Shown in pieces: positions 52,828-61,553 of a stretch of DNA of 64,000 bases; positions within the stretch are counted from its first letter, which is position 1; each line of letters starts with the position of its first letter. A program made the position numbers and the translations under genes. The stretch is from Pseudonocardia sp. CNS-139 (GTDB lineage: Bacteria; Actinomycetota; Actinomycetes; Mycobacteriales; Pseudonocardiaceae), in the NCBI GenBank assembly GCA_001942415.1, contig MKJX01000206.1, forward strand, positions 62,001 to 126,000, in the 5' to 3' direction. The notes beneath the pieces were generated by a model. It saw nothing but the letters and a program-made list of their open reading frames with translations. It was not told the origin of the DNA and searched no databases.

Positions 52828-53610
52828 GTGACCGTCGGTGAGATCGCCGGTGCGCTGGAGCGGGACGGGATCGCGGTGGTGCGGGGGCTGCTGCCGCCCC
52901 GGCGCTGTGCGGATCTGCTGGCCGTGGTGCGTCGCATGCAGGCCCGGCCCGGACCGTTCCACCGCAGGCTCTCCCCCGAGGGGGAGCCGGCGCTGCACAG
53001 CGACCTGTTCCGCTTCCGGGACGTGCCCGAGATCGCCGACCTGGTGCGTGGCGGGCCGCTGCCCGACCTCGCCCGCGCGGTGTTCGGCGCGGGTGCGGTG
53101 GTGCTGGAGGACCAGTGGTTCGCCTCGGCGGCCGGCGCGTCCACGCCGAGCCCCTGGCACCAGGACGACCCGTACCACCCGCTGGACCGGCCGTTCCTCA
53201 CGATCTGGCTGCCGCTGACCCCGGTGCCGGGGGCGAGCGCCCTCAAGGGGGTCGTCGGCTCGCACCTCGGCGCCGTCTACGCGCCGGTGGAGTTCTCGGC
53301 CACCGAGGCGACGCTCGGCGGGACGGCCGGGTACCGGTTGGAGCCGGTGCCCGACGTCGACGCGACCCGCGGACGTTCCCGGTGCTCGTGCCGGACGTCG
53401 TCCCGGGCGACGCGGTCCTGCTGGACTCGCGCACCTGCACGCGGCGGGCGGCTACTGCGCCACCGACTTCGTCCGGCTCTCGATCCGCTACGCGCATCCC
53501 GAGACCCGCTACCGGCCGCGGCCTGGGCCGTCGCCTCGTTCTGGGACGACCACGAGTGGTCGGCGGGCGACCTGCTGGCCTCCGCGCGGTTCCCGATGGT
53601 GACCGGGTGA
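52828..53610 (+). CDS. Phytanoyl-CoA dioxygenase (PhyH)-family Fe(II)/2-oxoglutarate oxygenase (frame breaks)
   Basis: About 260 residues. The jelly-roll opens with LERDGIAVVRGLLPPRRC; the iron ligands are in WHQDDPYHPLD (HxD) and, after frame slips near 53370 and 53440, the distal His in HAAGGYCATDFVRLSIRYAH with the oxoglutarate-binding Arg. VVLEDQWFASAAG and ALKGVVGSHL are further family segments. GTG 52828 is preceded by GGAGG. The stop overlaps the LLM monooxygenase start (GTGA). Family members hydroxylate unactivated carbons of small molecules; here it presumably takes part in breakdown of the imported compound. Confidence 0.82.
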   Translation: MTVGEIAGALERDGIAVVRGLLPPRRCADLLAVVRRMQARPGPFHRRLSPEGEPALHSDLFRFRDVPEIADLVRGGPLPDLARAVFGAGAVVLEDQWFASAAGASTPSPWHQDDPYHPLDRPFLTIWLPLTPVPGASALKGVVGSHLGAVYAPVEFSATEATLGGTAGYRLEPVPDVDATRGRSRCSCRTSSRATRSCWTRAPARGGRLLRHRLRPALDPLRASRDPLPAAAWAVASFWDDHEWSAGDLLASARFPMVTG

Positions 53611-54829
53611 CGGTGCTGCGGGTCGGGGTCTTCCTGTTCGGCGCCGTCGAGATGGCCGACCTCGGGGAGTCCGGCCGTCGTCCCGACCGAGCGCCGCTAC
53701 GGGGTCGAGGAGGTGCACCGGGCGACCGAGCTGATCATCGACACCGCCGTGCGCCGACGGGCTGGGCTTCGACACGTTCTGGCTGACCGAGCACCACTTC
53801 CAGCACGAGGGCTACGAGGTCGTGCCGAACGCGCTGCTGCTCGGGGCGTTCGTCGCCGAGCGGACCCGGCGGATCGGCATCGGCGCGATGTTCAACGTGC
53901 TCGGGCAGTGGCACCCGCTCCGCCTGGCCGAGGACTTCGCGACGCTGCACAACCTCTCCGGCGGCCGGGCGGTGCTCGGCGTCGGGCGGGGGACGGTGCC
54001 CCGGGAGATCGTGCCGCTGTCCTACGGGCGGGCCTCCGTGGGGAGCAGCGACAACCCCGACCAGCAGGCCGCGGACGCACGCAACCGCGAGGTGAGCGAC
54101 GAGTCGCTCGACCTGCTGCTCGCGGCGCTGTCCGACGAGCGCTTCTGCCACCGGGGCACCTACTTCCAGGCGCCGCCGCGCGGGATCCCGGACCGGGGCG
54201 GCGAGGTCGAGCACCTGACGCTGGTGCCGCGCCCGCGTCATCCGTACCGGGTGTGGCAGGCCGTCACGAGCCCCGCGAGCCTCGTGAGCGTGCCCTCCCG
54301 GGGCTTCGGAGGGGTGTTCTGGCTGCTGCACCGGGACCTGCTGCGGGCCCGCTGGGAGCGGTTCGCGCAGGTCCACGCGTCCGTGCGCGGCACCGAGCTC
54401 GCGCCCGGTGAGAAGCGCACGGTGGTCGTGAACACCTGGATCGGGGACAGCCACGCCGAGGCCGTCGAGCGGGCGCGGCCCGGTCACGACGAGTTCTGGC
54501 GCTTTCTCGGCCCCTACGGCTGGACCCGCGGCTACCGCGGCCCCGACGGCGGCCCGCCGCCCCCGGGCTGGCTGCCGACGCTGGAGGACTCGATGGCGCA
54601 GGGCACGTGGGTCGTCGGGACGGCCGCCGAGGTCGTCGACGCCCTCGTCCGGCTGCACGCCGATCTCGGCGGCCTGGCCGAGCTGACGCTGTTCCCGAGC
54701 GCGCCCGGCGAGAGCTACGCGGCGACCCAGGACCAGCTGCGCCGCTTCGCCGGGCAGGTGCGTCCGGTGCTCGAACGCCGGATCTCGGCTGCGGCGGGAG
54801 GGCGTAACCGAGCCGCAATGCAGTCCTGA
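53607..54829 (+). CDS. LLM-class flavin-dependent oxidoreductase (frame breaks)
   Basis: Luciferase-like flavin oxidoreductase of about 405 residues, from a different branch than the pair at 35-37 kb. VGVFLFGAVEMADL starts the barrel, then GFDTFWLTEHHFQHEGYEVV, NALLLGAFVAERTRRIGIGA, MFNVLGQWHPLRLAEDFATL and LSGGRAVLGVGRGTVPREI. The C-terminal part has TLEDSMAQGTWVVGTAAEVV. GTG 53607 overlaps the preceding stop. Breaks near 53675 and 53755 affect only the N-terminal 50 residues. It may use FMNH2 or F420; neither can be decided here. Confidence 0.82.
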
Positions 54830-54854
54830 CGCGCACGCCATTTCACCCGAGCAA

Positions 54855-54871
54855 GGTTCATGCCATCAACA
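54855..54871. promoter_or_regulatory. Operator, copy 2 (related 7-3-7 site)
   Basis: GGTTCATGCCATCAACA has the same right arm as the site at 52797 and five of seven matching bases in the left arm, with the same 3-base centre. It lies 131 bases upstream of the binding-protein gene. Confidence 0.5.
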
Positions 54872-55001
54872 TTTCGCAGGTCAACAGGCTGGTCGGGGTG
54901 CTCGGCGCAACGGCCTGCGCAATCAGGTGTGCCGCGGCGTCGCCCGCTCCCGGGAACGGCGCCGCCCGGACCGTCCGGCCCGTTCTGGAGAGGAACTTGC
55001 G

Positions 55002-56054
55002 ATGACGGCGGTGTTGAACAGGCGGCAGCTGCTGAGGGCCTCGCTCCTGGGCGCGGGCGCGGTCGCGCTCGGTGGCGGCGCGCTCGCCGCGTGCGGCTCG
55101 GACTCCGGCGGCGCCGGCGGCGGTGGCGCGGGGGCCACCGAGCAGGTCGGGCTGCAGCTGTCCTGGACCCACTCGGTGCAGTTCGGCGGCAGCTACATCG
55201 CCGCGGACCGCGGGTTCTGGGCCGGCCAGGGCCTCGACGTGACGCTGAGCCCAGGCGGCCCGAACGTCGCAGGCGACGCGCAGACCGTCAGCGGGCAGGC
55301 GCTGATGAACGTCTCCTCGGCCGACGGGGTGGCGCGTTCCAACGCCGAGGGCGCCGACCTGCGCATCGTCGGCGTCTGCTACCAGAAGAACCCGTCCGTC
55401 GTCGCGTCGCTCGCCGCCAACCCGATCACCACCCCGCAGGATCTCGTCGGGGCCCGGATCGGCGTCTCGGGCACGGACGTCCCGGCGCTGGAGGCGTTCG
55501 CGCGGATCAACGGCATCCCGTTCGACGGCATCAACCTGGTGCCGACCCAGTACGACCCGGCGCCGCTGGTCGCCGGTCAGGTCGACGCGCTCTACTGCTT
55601 CGAGAACGACCTGCCGGTGGCGATGAGCGTGCAGGACATCGACAACGTCACGATGTTCCTGCAGGACTTCGGCTACACCGTGCAGAGCCAGACCTACACG
55701 GTCCGGGCGGACACGCTCGCCGACGAGGAGCGGCGGTCCCAGCTCGTGCGGCTGTTCCGCGGTGAGATCCAGGGTTGGCAGGAGTACCGCAAGGACCCCG
55801 AGGCGGCGGCCGACCTCGCCGTGCGGATGTACCCCGACCAGGGGCTGGACCCCGCGACCCAACGGCTGGTCTCCACGGTGCAGCTCCCGCTGCTGTACTC
55901 GGACAACACCGACACCAACGGGTTCGCCTGGTTCACCGACGACTCCGTCGCGGCCAACATCGAGCTGATGGGGCTGCTGGGCCTGGAGGCCGCCGCGGAC
56001 ATGTGGGACCGGTCGATCCTGGAGGAGATCTACGCCGACGGGCCGGTCGCGTGA
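55002..56054 (+). CDS. ABC substrate-binding protein, NMT1/SsuA-like lipoprotein
   Basis: An intact 350-residue receptor. The signal has twin arginines (RRQLLRASLLGAGAVALGGG) and a lipobox-like LAACG, so it may be a Tat-exported lipoprotein. The mature part matches the NMT1/THI5-like fold: GLQLSWTHSVQFGGSYIAAD, RGFWAGQGLDVTLSPGG, ARIGVSGTDVPALEAFA and GQVDALYCFENDLPVAM. Such receptors bind thiamine precursors, riboflavin, taurine, sulfonates, pyrimidines or aromatic acids. GAGAGG precedes ATG 55002. Its stop overlaps the ATPase gene (GTGA). It starts the importer and Rieske half of the island. Confidence 0.88.
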   Translation: MTAVLNRRQLLRASLLGAGAVALGGGALAACGSDSGGAGGGGAGATEQVGLQLSWTHSVQFGGSYIAADRGFWAGQGLDVTLSPGGPNVAGDAQTVSGQALMNVSSADGVARSNAEGADLRIVGVCYQKNPSVVASLAANPITTPQDLVGARIGVSGTDVPALEAFARINGIPFDGINLVPTQYDPAPLVAGQVDALYCFENDLPVAMSVQDIDNVTMFLQDFGYTVQSQTYTVRADTLADEERRSQLVRLFRGEIQGWQEYRKDPEAAADLAVRMYPDQGLDPATQRLVSTVQLPLLYSDNTDTNGFAWFTDDSVAANIELMGLLGLEAAADMWDRSILEEIYADGPVA

Positions 56055-56854
56055 GCCCGCCGGCCGAACGCACCGCGCCGCAGGTGGCGTGCGCCGGGGT
56101 GACCAAGACGTTCGACGGCCGCGGCGGCGGGGTGCAGGCGCTGGCGGGCATCGACCTGGTGCTGCGCCCGGGCGGGCTGACCGCGCTCGTCGGGCCGTCC
56201 GGGTGCGGCAAGTCCACCCTCCTGCGGATCATCGCCGGGCTGGAGCAGCCGAGCGGGGGAAGCGTGCTCGTGGACGGCGCCGCGCCCGGCGCGCTGCGCG
56301 CCCGCGGCGAGATCGCCGTGGCGTTCCAGGACGCCTCGCTGCTGCCCTGGCGGACGGTCGAGGCGAACGTCGCGCTCGCGCTGCGGCTGGCCCGCAGACC
56401 GTCCGCGCCGGAGAAGGTGGCGCGGCTGATCCGGACGGTCGGCCTGGAGGGGTTCGAGTCCGCGCGGCCGGCGCAGCTGTCCGGCGGCATGCGCCAGCGC
56501 GCGGCGATCGCCCGCTGCCTGGTCACGGAACCGCGGCTGCTGCTGCTCGACGAGCCCTTCGGCGCCGTGGACGAGCTGACCCGCCGCCGGCTCAACCTGG
56601 AGCTCCCGCCGATCTGGCAGGGGAGCCCGACCACCGCCCTGCTCGTGACGCACTCGATCCCGGAGGCGGTGCTGCTCGCGGACGAGGTGATCGTCATGAG
56701 CGCGCGGCCGGGCCGGATCGCGGCGCGGGTGAGCGTCGACATCGAGCGGCCGCGCCGGGCGCGGCACCTGCACACGGCCGAGTTCCACGCGCTCGTCGAC
56801 CAGGTCGGGGACCTGCTCGGGGTGGACCGGGACACCGAACCGGTGGCCGTCTGA
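56051..56854 (+). CDS. ABC transporter ATP-binding protein (SsuB/TauB-type)
   Basis: An intact 267-residue ATPase. Walker A GPSGCGKSTLLR, Q-loop AFQDASLLPWRTVEANV (the LLPW form typical of nitrate/sulfonate/taurine/NMT1 importers), signature LSGGMRQRAAIARCL, Walker B LLLLDEPFGAVDELTR, H-loop VTHSIPEAVLLAD. GTG 56051 overlaps the receptor stop; the fused permease follows after 15 bases. Confidence 0.92.
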   Translation: MSPPAERTAPQVACAGVTKTFDGRGGGVQALAGIDLVLRPGGLTALVGPSGCGKSTLLRIIAGLEQPSGGSVLVDGAAPGALRARGEIAVAFQDASLLPWRTVEANVALALRLARRPSAPEKVARLIRTVGLEGFESARPAQLSGGMRQRAAIARCLVTEPRLLLLDEPFGAVDELTRRRLNLELPPIWQGSPTTALLVTHSIPEAVLLADEVIVMSARPGRIAARVSVDIERPRRARHLHTAEFHALVDQVGDLLGVDRDTEPVAV

Positions 56855-56869
56855 CGGTGGGGGTCTGAC

Positions 56870-58473
56870 ATGCGGGGCGACGTACTGGCACCGCCCGTGC
56901 CGGTACCGGGACCGGTCGTGCGGACCGTGCTGGGGTGGGCGGGCGTCGTCGTCCTCTGGGAGGTCGTGGCGCGCACCGCCCTGGCGGGCACCCGGCTGAT
57001 CGGCACGCCGACCGCGATGGTGGCCGCGGCGGTCGAGCACGCGCCGCTCTACGGGCGCGCGCTCGGCGTCACCCTCGGCGAGGCGGCGTGGGGTTTCCTG
57101 TGGGGCAACCTCGCCGCCGTGCTGCTGGCCGGGCTGGTCGCGGTGCTGCCCTTCCTGGAACGCATGGTGCTGCGCGTCGCGCTGGTGGTCTTCTGCCTCC
57201 CGCTGGTGGCGCTGGGCCCGATCCTGCGGGTGGTCTTCGGCTTCTCCGACGGGCCGCAGATCACCCTCGCCGCGCTGGCGGTCTACTACACGACCCTGGT
57301 GCCGCTGCTCGTCGGTCTGCGAGCGGTGCCCGCGGTGTGGACCGACCTCGTCGCGAGCTACGGTCGTGGCCGCTCGTCGCGCTGGTGCGGGTGCGCGCGC
57401 GGGCCTCGGTGCCCTACCTGGCGGCCGGGCTGCAGGTCGCCGTCCCGGCGGCGTTCCTCGGGGCGCTGGTCGGCGAGTTCACCGGGGCCGAGCGCGGCAT
57501 GGGCATCCTGACGATCCAGGCCATGCGCAGCCTCGACACCGACGGGCTCTGGGCGCTCGCAGCGATCTCGGCCGGGGTGTCGGTGCTCGGCTACTGGCTG
57601 GCCGGCGCGGCGGGCCGGTGGCTCACCGTCGACCAGCCACCCGTGCTGCTCGCCGCGCCGCCCTCGGGACCGGCGCGCCGCCCCCGGTGGGCCCGGCTGC
57701 TGCTGGGCCTCGCCGAGGCCGTGCTCACCGTCGGGGTCGTGCTGGGGCTGTGGGCGGGGTTGCTCGCCGCGTTCGACCTGAGCTCGTTCTTCGCGAAGGG
57801 CCCCGCCGACGTGTGGGACTGGCTCGTCACCCACGCGCGCGCGGCCGAGCACCGGGCCGAGATCGGCGCGGCGCTGCTGGAGACCGTGCGCTGGGTGGTG
57901 CCCGGCTACCTCGCCGGACTGGCGCTGGGCGCCGGGCTCGCCGCGGTCTTCGAGCTCTCCCCGGCGGTGCGGCGCACGGCCACGCCGATCGCCGTCGCGC
58001 TGCGCTGCGTGCCGATCGTCGCGATCGCGCCGCTGCTGGTCGGGGCACTCGGCCGTGGCGCGTTCGGCACGATCGTCATCGTCGCGCTCATGACGTTCTT
58101 CCCGACGCTCGTCGCGTGCGCCCAGGGGCTGCGGCAGGCGCCGGGACAGGTGCTGGACCTGTTCGCGTCCTACGACGTCCCACGGCTGCGGACGCTCTGG
58201 CTGGCCCAGCTCCCGGCGATGCTGCCGGCCCTGTTCGCCGCGGCCCGGCTGGCGGTCCCGTCGGCGGTGCTCGGGGCGACCGTCGCCGAGTGGCTCGCGA
58301 CCGGGACGGGGATCGGCTACCTCATGTCACAGGCGGGAGGCAACAACGTGTACGGCACGCTGTGGGCGGCGACCGTGGTCCTGACGGTCGTCGCGGTCCT
58401 CGGGTACGGGCTGGTCACCGCGGTCGAGCGCGCGGTGCTCGCCCGGTACGCGCCCGAGCAGGTGCGCTGGTGA
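56870..58473 (+). CDS. ABC transporter permease, two BPD domains fused (frame break)
   Basis: About 535 residues that contain two complete SsuC/TauC-like permease units in tandem instead of one unit acting as a homodimer. The first has GTPTAMVAAAVEHAPLYGRA, TLGEAAWGFLWGNLAAVLLA and the end SVPYLAAGLQVAVPAAFLGA, LVGEFTGAERGMGILTIQAM; the second has DVWDWLVTHARAAEHRAEIG, TVRWVVPGYLAGLALGAGLA, LRTLWLAQLPAMLPALFAAA and ATVAEWLATGTGIGYLMSQA. The linker lies near 57640-57720. The frame slips near 57365 in the EAA loop of the first half. Its stop overlaps the Rieske beta-subunit gene (GTGA). Confidence 0.87.
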
Positions 58474-59021
58474 CCGGCCGGGAGCGGGTGCTGGCCCGCT
58501 ACGGCGCGCTCGCGGCCGACCTGCAGGCGGCGGTGTCCCGCCCGCCCGGGGACGCCGAGCTGGCCGCGGCCACCGGAGCGCTGCTCGCGGCGGAGGCCAG
58601 GCTCCTGGACGGGCGCGACTACGCGCGGTGGCTCGACCTGCTCGCCGACGACGTGCTGGTGTGGGTGCCGCTGCGGCCCGACGCGCACCCGGCCGCGGAC
58701 CAGTCGCTGTTCCTCGACGACCGCAGGCGGCTCGCCGAGCGGGTGTGGCGCCTGGCGGACCCCAACGCCTGGGCGCTGCAGCCCCCGCCGTGGGTGACCC
58801 GGGTGCCCGGCGCCGTCGAGGCGTGGCCGGACGGGAGCGACGAGACGCTGGTCGCGGCCACCCTGCAGGTGCAGCACGTGCGCGGCGGGCGGGTCTGGTC
58901 GAGCGCCGGGCGCACCGTGCACCGGCTGCGGCGCACCGACCGCGGCTGGCGCATCGTCCACAAGATCCTCACGCTGCCCGTGCTGACCGCCGGGGCGCCG
59001 AACCTGGGTTGGCTGCTGTGA
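58470..59021 (+). CDS. Aromatic-ring-hydroxylating dioxygenase beta subunit
   Basis: An intact 183-residue SnoaL/NTF2-fold subunit. The family features are LLAAEARLLDGRDYARWLDL, LLADDVLVWVPLR, FLDDRRRLAERVWRL and the C-terminal RRTDRGWRIVHKILTLP. The beta subunit builds the alpha3-beta3 hexamer with the Rieske alpha subunit, whose GTG overlaps this stop. Gene order beta-alpha is reversed relative to most clusters. No ferredoxin or reductase gene is seen within the window, so electrons must come from elsewhere. Confidence 0.88.
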   Translation: MTGRERVLARYGALAADLQAAVSRPPGDAELAAATGALLAAEARLLDGRDYARWLDLLADDVLVWVPLRPDAHPAADQSLFLDDRRRLAERVWRLADPNAWALQPPPWVTRVPGAVEAWPDGSDETLVAATLQVQHVRGGRVWSSAGRTVHRLRRTDRGWRIVHKILTLPVLTAGAPNLGWLL

Positions 59022-60387
59022 CGGGGACGGGACCGGTCGAGCGGGCACCGGCGGAGATCCGCGCGCTCGTCCGGCCGGAGCACGTCCACCGCAGGCTCTA
59101 CACCGACCCCGTGCTGTTCGACCAGGAGATGCGGCGGGTCTTCGGCGGCACCTGGTGCTACCTCGGCCACACCAGCGAGGTGCCCGAGCCCGGCGACTTC
59201 CGCAGGCGGCGGCTGGGACGCCGCGAGCTCCTGCTCGTCCGCGGCTCGGACGGCGCGGTGCGCGCCCTGTTCAACCGGTGCGCGCACCGGGGCACGATGC
59301 TCGTGGCGGAGGACGCCGGATGCGCGGGCTCCTTCACCTGCCCCTACCACGGCTGGCGGTTCGGCGACGACGGCCGGCTGCGCAACATCCCCGTGCCGTC
59401 GTCCTACACCGACATCCGCAGCGGCAGGTTCGACCTCGGGCGGCTCGCCGTCGCCGAGTACCGGGGTTTCCTGTTCGGCACGCTCGCGGCGACCCGGTGC
59501 CGCTGGCCGAGCACCTGGGGCCGGTCCGCCCCTACCTGGACGAGCTGATCGACCGGCACCCGGGGGGCGCGCTGCGGGTGCTCCCGACGCCCGTGCGCTA
59601 CGAGTTCGCCGCGAACTGGAAGGTGTCGTGGGACAACGCCGCCGACGGCATCCACGCGACGTTCGCGCACCGGTCGTACAACCTCCTCGGCAAGGAGGCC
59701 GAGACCGACACCGTGCTCGCCCGCAACCCGGCGGCCACGCCGATGGTCAGCCGGGCGTTCCCGCGCGGGCACTCCGTGGTCGACCAGCGCCCGGGGATAC
59801 CGGACGGGCCGTGGGCGACCATGCGGCCGCTGCCCACCTCGGACGAGCTGGTGGCCGCGCTGCAGGAGCGGGGCGAGTCGCACCTGCTGGATCTCGCCAC
59901 CGGGTCGATGCTCAACGTCAACGTGTTCCCGAACCTGATCTTCGTCGGGAACCAGCTGATGGTCGTCGAGCCGGTCGCCGTCGACCGCACCCGCGTCACG
60001 ATGTACCTGGTCCTCGCGCCCGGTGCGCCCGAGGAGGTCGACCTGCTGCGGCTGCGCGTCGACGAGGACTTCGTCAGCTTCGGCACGCCCGACGACCTCG
60101 AGATGTTCGAGCGGGTCCAGACCGGGCTCGCGATCGAGGAGGACGAGTGGATCGACACCAGCCGCGGAGCCGCCCTCGACGTCGTCGAGCAGAACGGTGC
60201 CGACGACGGTGCCGACGACGGTGGGACCGCCGTGGAGGAGGCCGCCCGGCGGTACGGGGAGATCGTGCGGGGGGACATCGCCACCGAGGCCCCGGTGCGC
60301 GGCTACCTGCGGGAATGGACCCGCCTGATGACCGAGCCGGCCGAGCTGACCGGGCGCCGCGGCGTCCCCGAACGGGAGAGGGTCTGA
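59018..60387 (+). CDS. Rieske non-haem iron oxygenase alpha subunit (frame break)
   Basis: Catalytic subunit of about 456 residues. The Rieske 2Fe-2S motif is CAHRGTMLVAEDAGC followed by CPYHGW (C-x-H and C-x2-H). After a frame slip near 59500 the catalytic domain has NWKVSWDNAADGIHATFAHR, with the bridging Asp and the two His of the mononuclear iron site, and FPNLIFVGNQLMVVEPVAVD further on. The acidic repeat GADDGADDGG (about 60200) is a flexible insertion. GTG 59018 overlaps the beta-subunit stop. It should oxygenate the aromatic or heteroaromatic compound taken up by the NMT1-type importer. Confidence 0.9.
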
Positions 60388-60810
60388 GTGTCGCCCGAGG
60401 CGAACAAGCAGGTCGTCCGCACCTACCACGAGCGGCTCTGGCGCGACGGCGACCGGTCCGCGATCGACGAGTTCTGGTGGCCCGACGCCACCGTCCACAT
60501 GACGGGTTTCGACGGGACCGCGGTCGAGGTCGTGCGGGAGGACGTCGACCGCTACCTCGGCGCGTTCACCGACGTGCGGACGGAGATCGAGGACCTGCTC
60601 GGGGACGGGGACCGGGTGGTGCTGCGCTGGGCCACCACGGGCCGCCACGTCGGGCCCTACGGCGACGTCGCGGCGACCGGGAGGCAGATCACCATGCGCG
60701 GCATCGACATCCTGCGCCTGCGCGACGGGCGCATCGTCGAGTGCTGGTCGATGTGGGACGGCCTCGACGTCTACGGGCAGCTCGGCGTGCTGCCCGAGGG
60801 TCTGGCATGA
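60388..60810 (+). CDS. SnoaL-like ester cyclase-family protein
   Basis: An intact 140-residue NTF2-fold protein: NKQVVRTYHERLWRDGDRSA, DEFWWPDATVHMTGFDGTAV, VLRWATTGRHVGPYGDVAAT, MRGIDILRLRDGRIVECWSM. The family includes SnoaL polyketide cyclases and many small isomerases or hydrolases. It begins directly after the alpha-subunit stop and its own stop overlaps the next PhyH gene (ATGA). It may handle an unstable oxygenation product. Confidence 0.85.
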   Translation: MSPEANKQVVRTYHERLWRDGDRSAIDEFWWPDATVHMTGFDGTAVEVVREDVDRYLGAFTDVRTEIEDLLGDGDRVVLRWATTGRHVGPYGDVAATGRQITMRGIDILRLRDGRIVECWSMWDGLDVYGQLGVLPEGLA

Positions 60811-61543
60811 GCTACGCCGAGGACGGCTACGAGGTGTTCCGCGGCGTGCTCGACCCCGGCCTGGTCGCGGAGGCCGACGGGCACGTCGCGTGGCTGCGCG
60901 GGCGCACCCCGACCTGCGGGGGGAGGAGCTGCACCACACCCTCGTCGCCGACGACCCGTTCTGGGTACGGCTCGTCTCGGACGACCGGCTGCTCGACCTG
61001 GCCCAGCGGTTCGTGGGACCGGACATCGCGCTCTTCGCGTCGCACTACATCGTGAAGGACCCGGGCGACGGGCTGCCGGTGCTCTGGCACCAGGACGGCG
61101 CCTACTGGCCGCTCGACCCGATGGAGGTCGTCACGTTCTGGCTGGCGGTCGACCCGTCGACCCCGGAGAACGGGTGCCTCCGGGTCGTACCCGGGTCGCA
61201 CCGGGACGGCCTCGCCGAGCTCCGGGGCCGCACCGACACCGCGAACGTGCTCGGGTCGGAGTCGGCCGTGCACGTCGACGAGGACCGGGCCGTCGACGTC
61301 GTCATGGCGCCGGGCGACGTCGAGGTCCACCACCCGAACCTCCTGCACGGCTCGCGCCCCAACACCTCCGCGCACCGGCGGTGCGGCCTGACCATCCGCT
61401 ACATCCCGACCTCGACCCGCATCCTCACCGGCACGCCGTTCCCCTCGGCGCTGCACCTGCGCGGCGACCCGGGCGTCAACGTCTACCAGCCGTGGCCGGT
61501 CTACCGCCCGGGTGAGCACTACCCCTTCCGCGGCGCCGCGTGA
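60807..61543 (+). CDS. PhyH-family Fe(II)/2-oxoglutarate oxygenase, second copy (frame break)
   Basis: About 245 residues. DGYEVFRGVLDPGLVAEAD opens the fold; the iron ligands are in WHQDGAYWPLD (HxD) and the distal His in HHPNLLHGSRPNTSAHRR, with the oxoglutarate Arg in GLTIRY. The segment PGSHRDGLAELRG is also typical. A slip near 60905 falls soon after the start. ATG 60807 overlaps the SnoaL stop. It is only distantly similar to the first PhyH enzyme of the island, so the two probably act at different steps. Confidence 0.85.
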
Positions 61544-61553
61544 CCGAGGCCGC

